A stretch of 64,000 bases of DNA from Bacteroidia bacterium. Lineage in GTDB: Bacteria; Bacteroidota; Bacteroidia; Bacteroidales; Dysgonomonadaceae. Position 1 is the first letter of the stretch, and the number at the start of each line of letters is the position of its first letter. The notes beneath the pieces were generated by a model, which ran no database searches, was not told where the DNA came from, and saw only the letters and a list, made by a program, of their open reading frames with translations. Shown here one piece after another: positions 24,709-34,273 of this stretch. Where the stretch lies: assembly GCA_030538215.1 (NCBI GenBank), contig JAUNUM010000003.1, positions 1 to 64,000 on the forward strand, written 5' to 3'. Position numbers and translations under genes: made by a program.

Positions 24709-26808
24709 TTAGAATGAGTATGATGCGTGCCCCATAATGTTTCGTCCCGGCATATTGTAGCCGTCTTTTTCGGTGTAGTTTTCATCGAAAAGATTGGAAA
24801 CGGAAATACCGATGCGGGCTTTTGGTGTAACATTATAAAAAACTGAGTAGTCGAAGACTAAGTGAGCCGGATGTTGTAATATTTGTTCACTTGCCGTATA
24901 GCCGCCTTTTGTGTAATAATCTTCTGCTTTAATATCGGGGCGAGGATTGGGATTACTCCATACCAACCAGTCGTTTTCCAAACGATTGCCTATATAACGG
25001 GCATTCAATCGGGTGGTGAATTCTTTGTTATTATTGAAAGCGATGCCAAAATTTCCGGTTGTTTTTCTTACACCGATAATATCTTTCATAACGCCCTCTT
25101 TTTCAAAGCTATTATTAAACATGTGAGTGAACGCAGCGTACAGTTCTAAATTGTATTTCTGAGAAAATAGCTGTGCGATATCGGAAGAAAACATAATTTC
25201 CAATCCGTTCATCCGACCTTTATCAGCATTTTTAAATGTGATGAAGTCTTTGCTGCTGTTATCGTTTACGATTTTATTTTTGTAAAATGTTTGAAAATAT
25301 GTAATATCGATACTCAGAAAACGATTATTTGTAAGATTTAACCCGAGGTCGAAAGAAGTTGCTGTTTCAGCTTTTAAATTAGGTTCTCCGCGATACTCTT
25401 TTTGACCAACTTGATATTTTCCAGCCACTTTGTAGGCATCCGGTACAAAAAAAGATGTGCCAAAACTTCCATGAATATTAATATTTGGAACAATAAAGTA
25501 TTTGAACCCTAATGAAGGACTAAAATTAGAATATCCGGTACTTTTCTTTTCGTTTTTTAAAAGTTCACTTGCCTCCAGTGTGAAGTTGGTGTAATTGTAT
25601 CTTACGCCGGCATTCACAAAAAGTTTATCAAGTGTATATGCCCCTTGAGCAAATACAGAAGTAGCCAGACTGGAGTGATCGGGACGATAGGGATTCATTG
25701 GAGTTATCTTATCGGAAAACCGTTTTGATGAAATTTTATTGGCATCAATATCTATTCCACCTACTAATTTGAAATCGCCCCAAGAGTATGTGTCGCTTAT
25801 TTTAATACCGTATTGCTTTATATCATCTTTAGAGTTGATAAAAGCATCGCTTTCACTGTTATTATAATTGCTCTCTTTGTATGCCGACCAATAAGGAGAT
25901 ATTAATAACGTGTTGTTATACGATTCTCTTCTTAAATCCAGCGATGTGTTGAAGCGATTAAAATCTTTTTTGCTCAATCCGTATGAATGCCAGTAGTTTC
26001 CGGGAGTTTCAATATCGTTAGATGTTACAAAAGCACCTGTTATATCGGCACTCCATAAGTTATCGAAACTCACCAATACCTTTCCCATAAATTGGTTGAT
26101 GGAGTATTGAGTATTGCCCATAGCATCGCCATACGATTTTTCATCCAATATAAGTTTTTCTGTTTTGTTCAAAGAAAATATATTTCGCGAGCCGATGCGA
26201 TAATCTTTTTCTTGCACTTTTCGGGAAAATCCCAACGAAATACGCACTTTATCGGATATACCGCCGGAGGCATATCCGTTGATATTGGTTTGTCCAAAAT
26301 TTCCTGCACTTACACTTACAGAACCTGTTTTTTGAATAGACGGCTGTTTCGTTATAATATTAATAACTCCGCCCATGGCATCAGATCCATACAAAACCGA
26401 ATAGGGTCCTTTTATAACCTCAATTCTTTCCACAAAATCAGAAGGAATGGCTGTGAGGTTTGTTGTTCCGACAGGTTTTCCATCAATTAGAACCAGCGTG
26501 TAATTTCGATTGTGTATTGATGGAGCAAAACCTCTCATTCCCACGGCAGCCGAAGATCCCGGATATTGAACGATGTCCAGATTTGTGGTTCGTTTCAACA
26601 GGTCGGCCAAATTCTCGTTAGGAACAGAAAGGATCTTGCTTTTGTCGATAATTTCCACTTTTTGCGGAATGCTTTTAAGTGGTAACTTCATGCGTGTTGC
26701 GGTAACAACTACTTCGTCAAGTTCATAGTCCTTAACATCTTCTTGAGCTTTTAACGTACTTGTAAAAGCCAGTAGAGCAGCAATGCTCCATAAAATTTTT
26801 TTGTACAT
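24709..26808 (-). CDS. btuB: TonB-dependent cobalamin receptor BtuB
   Basis: A 699-residue outer-membrane transporter. After the signal peptide (ILWSIAALLAFTSTLKAQ) comes a TonB-box-like ELDEVVVTATR at about 28-38, the plug domain to about 150 with RIEVIKGPYSVLYGSDAMGGVINI, and a 22-strand barrel ending in GRNIMGHASYSF with the terminal phenylalanine. It lacks the extra N-terminal domain of SusC proteins. The cobalamin riboswitch directly upstream shows its substrate: cobalamin or other corrinoids, passed to BtuF. Confidence 0.92.
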   Translation of the reverse strand: MYKKILWSIAALLAFTSTLKAQEDVKDYELDEVVVTATRMKLPLKSIPQKVEIIDKSKILSVPNENLADLLKRTTNLDIVQYPGSSAAVGMRGFAPSIHNRNYTLVLIDGKPVGTTNLTAIPSDFVERIEVIKGPYSVLYGSDAMGGVINIITKQPSIQKTGSVSVSAGNFGQTNINGYASGGISDKVRISLGFSRKVQEKDYRIGSRNIFSLNKTEKLILDEKSYGDAMGNTQYSINQFMGKVLVSFDNLWSADITGAFVTSNDIETPGNYWHSYGLSKKDFNRFNTSLDLRRESYNNTLLISPYWSAYKESNYNNSESDAFINSKDDIKQYGIKISDTYSWGDFKLVGGIDIDANKISSKRFSDKITPMNPYRPDHSSLATSVFAQGAYTLDKLFVNAGVRYNYTNFTLEASELLKNEKKSTGYSNFSPSLGFKYFIVPNINIHGSFGTSFFVPDAYKVAGKYQVGQKEYRGEPNLKAETATSFDLGLNLTNNRFLSIDITYFQTFYKNKIVNDNSSKDFITFKNADKGRMNGLEIMFSSDIAQLFSQKYNLELYAAFTHMFNNSFEKEGVMKDIIGVRKTTGNFGIAFNNNKEFTTRLNARYIGNRLENDWLVWSNPNPRPDIKAEDYYTKGGYTASEQILQHPAHLVFDYSVFYNVTPKARIGISVSNLFDENYTEKDGYNMPGRNIMGHASYSF

Positions 26809-26880
26809 AAATAAAAAAATTTACAGTTAAACAATTAATAATTTGTGTAACCATAAACTTTCGAGAGGAAAAAATAGAAC

Positions 26881-26893
26881 GGCTATTAAAGCC
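26881..26893 (-). terminator. Small hairpin of the riboswitch expression platform
   Basis: On the minus strand GGCT-TTAAT-AGCC is followed by GTTCTATTTTTT, between the riboswitch aptamer and btuB. It may be a premature terminator governed by the aptamer, though the stem is only four base pairs. Confidence 0.35.
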
Positions 26894-26954
26894 ATCTTGG
26901 GCGGGTTTTTTTAAAACACCTTTGCTTTTGTCCCCGAAAGCATATGATAGATGA

Positions 26955-27128
26955 GCTTTCAAGGACAGGTCTTCCGGCTCGTTCCTGTTTTCTGATACCT
27001 TCCCATCCCGAGTAGTCGGAACAGTGGTTTATTATTCAGAAAACTTTCGCGGAACATACGGCTGCGGGTACAGCTTTGGATTCCTCCGCAAAAGAGCGGA
27101 GCTACCAAATTCCATTGTGTCTGAAAGC
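26955..27128 (-). ncRNA. Cobalamin riboswitch before btuB
   Basis: Read on the minus strand, the 174-base segment starts and ends with a perfect 7-bp P1 stem (GCTTTCA / TGAAAGC, at 27128-27122 and 26961-26955). Inside are B12-box hallmarks: GGAATTTGGTAGC, an extended arm closed by CTCCGC/GCGGAG, GGAATCC, TGTACCCGCAGCCGTA, GGGATGGGAAGGT, and at the 3' end GAGCCGGAAGACCTGTCC. It lies about 150 bases before btuB and should repress the operon when adenosylcobalamin or another corrinoid is plentiful. Confidence 0.93.
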
Positions 27129-27133
27129 GAGTG

Positions 27134-27141
27134 CAAAGTTA
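27134..27141 (-). promoter_or_regulatory. -7 box of the btuB riboswitch transcript
   Basis: TAACTTTG on the minus strand ends 6 bases before the riboswitch P1 stem, so transcription would begin at or near the 5' end of the aptamer. Confidence 0.65.
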
Positions 27142-27177
27142 GTACTTTTTATTTTAATTTCAGGAAATGCCGATAAA

Positions 27178-27753
27178 TTAATTTTTGGTGAGGTGAGAAG
27201 TATCGTTAAGTAGTGATATTTGGTAACTTTCGTTTTGAATATCAACAATAGACAGCGATGCATTTTCTATATCGTCTAACGTTTCTAAGCCGGTAGCGGG
27301 TAAGTTCATAAAAATAGAGATAAGTACTCGAATAGTAAATCCGTGGCTTACAACAAGAACTGTTTGGTGGGGATGACGGTGCTTTATATCGGACAAAAAA
27401 TCGAGTAATCGTGCCGCAATGGCTTCAACGGTTTCGGTTTCTTCGGGTGGAATGAAATTGGAAAGCGATTCAGGGAAAACCTGTCCTTGAAATGAACCGA
27501 AATATCGTTCGCGCAAGCGGATATCTTTGCACACTACAAGGTTTGGATTAATTTCGGCTATGTAGCGAGCGGTATCGGTGGCACGATGCAAATCGCTCGT
27601 GTAACAACAGTCGATGGAGAAAAGCTTCAATCTTAGTCCTGTTTTTTTTGCTTCCTCCACACCTTTGTCGGATAGTGTGCCGTGTGTCTGTCCTTGACAA
27701 ATACGTTGGATGTTTTCAATAGTTTCACTGTGGCGTACGATGAGAAGTTTCAT
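27178..27753 (-). CDS. Histidine phosphatase family protein
   Basis: A 191-residue phosphoglycerate-mutase-like phosphatase. The catalytic motif LLIVRHSETIENIQRICQGQ is at residues 3-22; CYTSDLHRATDTARYIAEI and VLVVSHGFTIRVLISIFMN give the remaining active-site residues. It is the last gene before the riboswitch and overlaps the btuD stop by 4 bases, so it belongs to the transport operon. It could be a second alpha-ribazole phosphatase or act on another phosphate ester; cobC at 20436 is the closer match to classical CobC. Confidence 0.8.
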   Translation of the reverse strand: MKLLIVRHSETIENIQRICQGQTHGTLSDKGVEEAKKTGLRLKLFSIDCCYTSDLHRATDTARYIAEINPNLVVCKDIRLRERYFGSFQGQVFPESLSNFIPPEETETVEAIAARLLDFLSDIKHRHPHQTVLVVSHGFTIRVLISIFMNLPATGLETLDDIENASLSIVDIQNESYQISLLNDTSHLTKN

Positions 27754-28568
27754 TTTATATCCTTTTCATTTAGTTTTTTCAATCGTCTTTCCGAAACCGG
27801 AAAAACTACCGGCTTGCCCGAAACCGGATTAATTTTTACCACAACCACCGTATCATACACTTTTTCTATCTTTTCGTACGTTAAAACCTCTTCTGGAGCG
27901 CCTTGGCAAAAAACTTGTCCGTTTTTCATCATCACAAGATAATCGCAATATTCGGCAGCGAGTGTCAGGTCGTGTACAATCATAATAACGGAAAGGCGAA
28001 GGTCATCGTTTAGTTTTTGTATCAGATTCATAAACTTCACCTGATGCGTGATGTCGAGATGCGATGTCGGCTCGTCGAGCAGCAACAAACGAGGTTTTTG
28101 GCACAATGCCGAAGCAATGCCCGCCATTTGTTGTTCGCCTCCGCTAAGTTCGGTCATCAGTTTGTTGCGTAAGCGAAAAGTGTTGGTTAGTTGCATATAA
28201 TGGTGAGCTACTGCTATATCCTCGGGTTTGTCGAAAAATTGAAACGGTTTTCGATAAGGCATTCGTCCCATCATCACATACTCTTCAACGGTAATGCTTG
28301 GAACTTCGGCAAATTGTGAAACAATGGATATTTGTTGTGCTTTTTCACGCAACGAAAGTGTGGAAAGGTCTTTTCCATCGAAGAGCACAGAACCGCTGTT
28401 TAACGATAAATCGCCAGAAATTCCTTTAAAAAGCGTAGTTTTTCCCGAACCGTTAGGACCGATAATTCCGGCAAAATACCCTTCGGGAAGCGAAAAAGAA
28501 ATATCCTTGATGTGAAATCCGTTTCCGTATCCACACGATATATTATTGATTGCAAGTAGCGTACTCAT
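27750..28568 (-). CDS. btuD: Corrinoid ABC transporter ATP-binding protein BtuD
   Basis: A 272-residue ABC ATPase of the iron-siderophore/B12 family. Walker A is GPNGSGKTTLFKG at about residues 36-48, the ABC signature is LSGGEQQMAGIASAL at about 137-151, and Walker B is PRLLLLDEPTSHLD. It energises import through BtuC. Its start overlaps the btuC stop by 4 bases. Substrate identity rests on the surrounding cobalamin genes. Confidence 0.92.
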   Translation of the reverse strand: MSTLLAINNISCGYGNGFHIKDISFSLPEGYFAGIIGPNGSGKTTLFKGISGDLSLNSGSVLFDGKDLSTLSLREKAQQISIVSQFAEVPSITVEEYVMMGRMPYRKPFQFFDKPEDIAVAHHYMQLTNTFRLRNKLMTELSGGEQQMAGIASALCQKPRLLLLDEPTSHLDITHQVKFMNLIQKLNDDLRLSVIMIVHDLTLAAEYCDYLVMMKNGQVFCQGAPEEVLTYEKIEKVYDTVVVVKINPVSGKPVVFPVSERRLKKLNEKDIK

Positions 28569-29596
28569 CCTTTCAGAAGTTTAGACTGTTTTTGGGAGCG
28601 ACTCAATAGAATGATAAAAGCAATTCCACCCACAATTCCGGTTATTACGCCAATTGGTAATTCGTTGGGCGAAATAACGGTGCGCGCCAGCACATCGCAA
28701 ACAATAAGAAATGTGCCTCCGCTTAAAAATGAAGCAATCAGCATAATACGATAATCGGAACCTACCCACAATCGCACAATATGCGGAACAACCAATCCCA
28801 CAAACCCGATAATGCCTGCCACGGCTATACATGCGCCCGTCAACAACGATGTGATAACGAAAAGGATGCGAATAGTAACATCGGAATTAATTCCCAGATG
28901 GCGTGCTTTTTCCTCGCCCAATCTCAGAGCATTTAGCGGCATAACAAAAATATAGGCAATAATTAGGCAAATAACCGATAAAGCAACCATTCCCCAAATC
29001 ATTACCGTATTCGACTCGTTGAGCGAGCCCATTATCCAAAACACGATACCGTGAATGTTTTCAACGGCTGTTATCGACATCAAGAACATCATCATCGATG
29101 ACGATATAAAACTGACCATTACTCCAATAAGTAACATTCGGTTTACACTTAACGCCCCTTTACGAATACTCAATGTGTAAACAAAAAAAATGGTAGCAAA
29201 TGCACCGATAAATCCGGCTAACGGCAAAAACAGAATGTTGAGCAAGTGCAGTCCTGCCACAATAGCAAACGTAACTCCCAGCGAAGCGCCACCCGATATT
29301 CCGAGTGTGTATGGCTCCACCAGTGGATTCCGATAAATTCCTTGCAATATGGCGCCTGCAAGACTTAGGCTGCCGCCAATGGCAAAGCCCAGTAATGTGC
29401 GCGGAATACGAATATATGTCAGTACTCCAAATTCCATACTTTCTTTATCGGCAAGTAATTTTGGGATATCGGTAAGCGGTATGCGTATTTCACCCACGCT
29501 CAACGATAATATGGCAGCGCCCAAAACGGTCGCAACCAACAAAAGAACGTAAAAAAGCCAACGTGTTTTTTTATACATCACTCTCAAATCCCACAT
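28565..29596 (-). CDS. btuC: Corrinoid ABC transporter permease BtuC
   Basis: A 343-residue FecCD/BtuC-type permease with about ten membrane helices. Recognisable segments are RIPRTLLGFAIGGSLSLAGAI at about 62-82, the GxxLGIxxG-like YTLGISGGASLGVTFAI, and the BtuD-contacting loop VAGIIGFVGLVVPHIVRLW at about 262-280. Encoded directly before btuD with a 4-base overlap. A short run CGTAAA/CGTAAATCG lies just upstream at 29598-29619. Confidence 0.92.
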   Translation of the reverse strand: MWDLRVMYKKTRWLFYVLLLVATVLGAAILSLSVGEIRIPLTDIPKLLADKESMEFGVLTYIRIPRTLLGFAIGGSLSLAGAILQGIYRNPLVEPYTLGISGGASLGVTFAIVAGLHLLNILFLPLAGFIGAFATIFFVYTLSIRKGALSVNRMLLIGVMVSFISSSMMMFLMSITAVENIHGIVFWIMGSLNESNTVMIWGMVALSVICLIIAYIFVMPLNALRLGEEKARHLGINSDVTIRILFVITSLLTGACIAVAGIIGFVGLVVPHIVRLWVGSDYRIMLIASFLSGGTFLIVCDVLARTVISPNELPIGVITGIVGGIAFIILLSRSQKQSKLLKG

Positions 29597-29619
29597 CGTA
29601 AAGCGTAAATCGTAAATCG

Positions 29620-30150
29620 TTAATATTCTATTCCCGCCCTACTCAAAATACCTTTGTCATAAGGATGTTTCATCTTTTTGCAAAACGTTATGTAGTCGGC
29701 AAGCTGCATTACGTTTTCAGTAGCGCCACGTCCGGTGAGAACAAGCTCTGTGTCAGCTGGTTTATTTTGAATGAAATTGATAAGCGAAGCTTCATCTAAA
29801 TATGCATCGCGTACCGAAATCAATATTTCGTCCATAATCAGCACATCGAAACGCGATTTTTTCAATAGCTCTTTCAAGAAATCAACAGCCTCATACGTTT
29901 CTTGTTTTATTACATTTCCATCAATACTTTTGTCTAAATGCGGATGCCCTTTGGCAAAATTGTAAACGGTGGCGCCCAATTTTCGTAAGCTGTCCATTTC
30001 GGTATATCCGTATTTTTCGGGACGTTTATGAAACGAGCAATAACACACTTTTAGTCCGCTACCCAAAGCACGAGTGGCAAGTCCTACAGCGGCTGTTGTT
30101 TTGCCTTTTCCATCGCCGGTATAAATATGTATAAGTCCTGTTTTATCCAT
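29620..30150 (-). CDS. cobO: Corrinoid adenosyltransferase CobO/BtuR
   Basis: A 176-residue CobA/CobO-type adenosyltransferase, which transfers adenosine from ATP to cob(I)yrinic acid a,c-diamide or cobalamin. The P-loop IHIYTGDGKGKTTAAVGLAT is at residues 7-26. SFHKRPEKYGY and LIMDEILISVRDAYL (Walker-B-like) and LVLTGRGA follow. It lies between btuF and btuC, giving adenosylation of freshly imported corrinoid. Confidence 0.93.
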   Translation of the reverse strand: MDKTGLIHIYTGDGKGKTTAAVGLATRALGSGLKVCYCSFHKRPEKYGYTEMDSLRKLGATVYNFAKGHPHLDKSIDGNVIKQETYEAVDFLKELLKKSRFDVLIMDEILISVRDAYLDEASLINFIQNKPADTELVLTGRGATENVMQLADYITFCKKMKHPYDKGILSRAGIEY

Positions 30151-30161
30151 GATTTTTTCAC

Positions 30162-30971
30162 TTATGGTTTTATTAATTTATCCAATATCTCCATTGTTTG
30201 CACAAAAGTGATAGGCGTAGGTTGGCATGCAATATCCGATTCAATAATGAATATTTGTTTTTTGCGCGCAGCAGCAAGGTTGGTGTATTTTTTCCATACG
30301 GTTTCTTCTTCTTTGCCCACAATCCCCATGGTTACAATGAAAATGTAATCGGGATTATTGGCGATAACAAATTCGCGCCCAACTGTTCCGCGCTTTAAGT
30401 TTTTTGCGATATTCTCTGCACTCAAGTACTTTATGTAGTCGGCCATAAATGTATTTGGAATAACAGTAAATAGCGGGTTTGCCCCGATTTGAAAAAACAT
30501 TTTCGGAGCTTTTCCGTGTTTTCTTTTTGCCGCAATAGCCTCCACTTTTTCACGGCTTTCTTTGACGATGTTTTCAGCCTTTTCTTTATCACCAATGAGC
30601 GTACCTAAACGAATAAACTGCTTGCAAATCTCGTCGAACGATTTGGGCGATTGGAAAACTTCCACCGCAATGCCGAATTTACGAAGTGTGGCAATATCTT
30701 CGGGGCTTGTAAAACCTGAAACCAATACTAAATCGGGCCTTAGACTTACTACTTTTTCAAGATTTGCTTTTACGGCCGAAGCAATAATCTCTTTTTTATC
30801 GTCTTTTGCAATTGTGCAATAACTTGTAACTCCAATTATTTTATCTTGCGCGTCTAAAAAGTAAATGCTTTGAGTGAGCGACGGCGCTAATGATACAATG
30901 CGTGAGTGTTGCGCGAAAGAGAGTAACGAAGCACAGAGTATAATGAGGGTGAAAATGATTTTTTTTTGCAT
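30162..30971 (-). CDS. btuF: Corrinoid-binding periplasmic protein BtuF
   Basis: A 269-residue ABC-transporter solute-binding protein of the TroA/BtuF type. A signal peptide (IIFTLIILCASLLSFAQ) precedes RIVSLAPSLTQSIYFLDAQD, the usual opening of BtuF-like proteins; RPDLVLVSGFTSPEDIATL ends the first lobe; a long linking helix is at about 120-150. No lipobox cysteine is seen. It should hand corrinoids from BtuB to BtuC-BtuD. Its start lies about 48 bases after the DUF71 stop. Confidence 0.88.
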   Translation of the reverse strand: MQKKIIFTLIILCASLLSFAQHSRIVSLAPSLTQSIYFLDAQDKIIGVTSYCTIAKDDKKEIIASAVKANLEKVVSLRPDLVLVSGFTSPEDIATLRKFGIAVEVFQSPKSFDEICKQFIRLGTLIGDKEKAENIVKESREKVEAIAAKRKHGKAPKMFFQIGANPLFTVIPNTFMADYIKYLSAENIAKNLKRGTVGREFVIANNPDYIFIVTMGIVGKEEETVWKKYTNLAAARKKQIFIIESDIACQPTPITFVQTMEILDKLIKP

Positions 30972-31019
30972 AGAAATTATAATATAAGCGCGAATTAATA
31001 ATTTTATAGTTTTACTTAA

Positions 31020-31676
31020 CTAAACTGTACTCTTCAGCTCCAATAACCAACTTTTGTCATTCTCGTATTCGCGAATTTTTGAAAATGATACCGGATGATT
31101 AAACAACGGACCATCGAATACAAATGTATGATACTCGCCGTTTTCTCCGCATAAATCGATATTGGGGGTTGCGTGTAAATCATTCAGAAAACTATCATCA
31201 ATTACTCTTCCTAAAAAAGTTGGTGAAAGTTTTTCTTTCCCCACCGCAACCACTATAGTTTTAAATCCTTCGGATACAAAACGTTGTATTGCTTCTGCGG
31301 TATCCATTCCCCAAAGTGGAAAAACGCTGTCGATATTCATTTCACGGCATACGCGTTCAATCCACACTCGATGCCCTTCCAGATAAATATCGCCAAAAAC
31401 ACCCGTTGTAACGCCTTCGGCTTTCAGTTTAGAAATCGCTTCTTTAAAACTTTGTTCATAATTACCATCAATAATGGGTTGTTGAATAAGCGGAAAATTC
31501 ATAGCTTCGGCTTGCGCCGTAATCATTGTGCGATTCAGCCCATGCGAACGCGATTTCTCACTATCGGCTTCACACATATTTAGCAAATAACAAGGTTTGT
31601 CTTTTTGGCTTTGCCTATAAAGATACAGAGCAAACATACAATCTTTTCCTCCGCTCCAAGAAACAAAAGTTTTCAT
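31020..31676 (-). CDS. DUF71 (COG2102) PP-loop ATPase, predicted B12-salvage enzyme
   Basis: About 218 residues. It opens with the PP-loop VSWSGGKDCMFALYLY at residues 4-19 and carries GVTTGVFGDIYLEGHRVWIERVCREM and FLNDLHATPNIDLCGENGEYHTFVFDGP, both DUF71 hallmarks (EXGEYHT). Archaeal and eukaryotic relatives are diphthine-ammonia ligases, but bacteria lack diphthamide; comparative genomics has proposed that bacterial members work in B12 salvage, and this gene heads the cobalamin cluster. I chose the ATG at 31676 because the PP-loop normally follows the start closely; the open frame reaches 31724. Confidence 0.82.
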   Translation of the reverse strand: MKTFVSWSGGKDCMFALYLYRQSQKDKPCYLLNMCEADSEKSRSHGLNRTMITAQAEAMNFPLIQQPIIDGNYEQSFKEAISKLKAEGVTTGVFGDIYLEGHRVWIERVCREMNIDSVFPLWGMDTAEAIQRFVSEGFKTIVVAVGKEKLSPTFLGRVIDDSFLNDLHATPNIDLCGENGEYHTFVFDGPLFNHPVSFSKIREYENDKSWLLELKSTV

Positions 31677-31802
31677 TTTTTTGGATTTAGACCGCAAAGA
31701 TGAGGCTTTTTTTTCAATTATCAATAATCAAAAGCTGTCAATCAAATCTGAAAATTTGTCAGTTTGAAAAACATTTCATAAGATTTTCGACCTATAGAAA
31801 TT

Positions 31803-31820
31803 TTGGCACAGAATTCGCAT
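31803..31820 (+). promoter_or_regulatory. Sigma-54-like promoter of groESL
   Basis: TTGGCACAGAATTCGCAT matches the -24/-12 sigma-54 pattern TGGCAC-N5-TTGC with one mismatch in the -12 half (TCGC) and the required 12-base distance between GG and GC. It lies 70 bases before groES. I see no CIRCE inverted repeat. Confidence 0.55.
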
Positions 31821-31889
31821 AGAGACTTGTGTCCGACGACAAAATATTAGAACTGACTATAAATATAATTATCTAAAATTTTCATCAAT

Positions 31890-32162
31890 ATGAGTATTAA
31901 ACCATTAGCAGACAGAGTGCTGGTAAGACCGGCAGTTGCGGAAGAAAAAACAGTAGGTGGGATTATTATTCCCGATACAGCAAAAGAAAAACCCTTGAAA
32001 GGTGAAGTTATTTCGGCAGGAAATGGCACAAAAGACGAAGAAATGATCGTAAAAGCCGGCGATAATGTATTGTATGGCAAGTATGCCGGTACAGAAATCG
32101 AGCTTGATGGCGAAAAATACTTGATCATGCGCCAATCAGATATTTTGGCAATCATAGAATAA
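31890..32162 (+). CDS. groES: Co-chaperonin GroES
   Basis: A 90-residue co-chaperonin that caps the GroEL ring. It shows [21 protein letters not shown] at residues 4-24, the mobile loop around residues 17-33, and [24 protein letters not shown]. It is 66 bases upstream of groEL with a palindromic repeat in the gap. The promoter candidate upstream is sigma-54-like rather than CIRCE-controlled. Confidence 0.97.
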   Translation: MSIKPLADRVLVRPAVAEEKTVGGIIIPDTAKEKPLKGEVISAGNGTKDEEMIVKAGDNVLYGKYAGTEIELDGEKYLIMRQSDILAIIE

Positions 32163-32168
32163 ATTTTG

Positions 32169-32192
32169 TAGAGACGCAATGCATTGCGTCTG
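32169..32192. repeat. GTAGAGACG palindrome between groES and groEL
   Basis: GTAGAGACGCAATGCATTGCGTC is a near-perfect palindrome around ATGCAT, inside the 66-base gap of the chaperonin operon. It can fold into a stem of up to nine base pairs in the transcript. Same family as 7394-7419. Confidence 0.65.
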
Positions 32193-32210
32193 AAAAATCT
32201 AACAATCTAA

Positions 32211-33863
<1,653 letters not shown>

Positions 33864-33907
33864 TAAAAGTAATGCATAATTGAGAATGCATAATGCATAA
33901 TGAAAAG

Positions 33908-33943
33908 AGCGTGCGGCTGTTAATTCGGTTGCGCGCTTTTTTT
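33908..33943 (+). terminator. groESL terminator
   Basis: AGCGTGCGGC (33908-33917) pairs with GTTGCGCGCT (33928-33937) with three G-T wobbles, followed by seven T. The rest of 33864-34273 contains only short ATGCATAAT repeats at 33872-33901 and the receptor's promoter region. Confidence 0.85.
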
Positions 33944-34219
33944 ATAGGGATGAGATGATTTGTTGAACTGCTTTTCTTGAAAATATTCCGATATGTGTTG
34001 GGTGATTGTTTTTATCAATACAAAATAGTCGAAATCTATATTTAAGACAGATTCTTTCTTGCAAGTAGTTTTGACACTAAAAGTGAAAAAATAATAACAA
34101 TTATCAACTCTTCTTCTCTATAAATGAACATTTTTTTGTTGTGCAATCGTTTGTATTTTAAAATATTATGAAACGAAAAATTGTAACAAAATTGTAACAG
34201 TATTTACATTAAATTTTCG

Positions 34220-34227
34220 TAATTTTG
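34220..34227 (+). promoter_or_regulatory. -7 box before the Oar-like receptor gene
   Basis: TAATTTTG fits TAnnTTTG, 46 bases before the start. A TTGT at 34192 lies slightly too far for a good -33 box. Confidence 0.5.
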
Positions 34228-34273
34228 TACAGATTTTTAAATAAAATAATCCAAAAACATTAAAAATTCAATT

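Noticed and set aside
30972-31019. Second cobalamin riboswitch before btuF
   Set aside because: The gap is under 50 bases and contains no B12-box sequence.
31725-31889. CIRCE/HrcA operator before groES
   Set aside because: No TTAGCACTC-N9-GAGTGCTAA-like inverted repeat is present; only the sigma-54-like site is visible.
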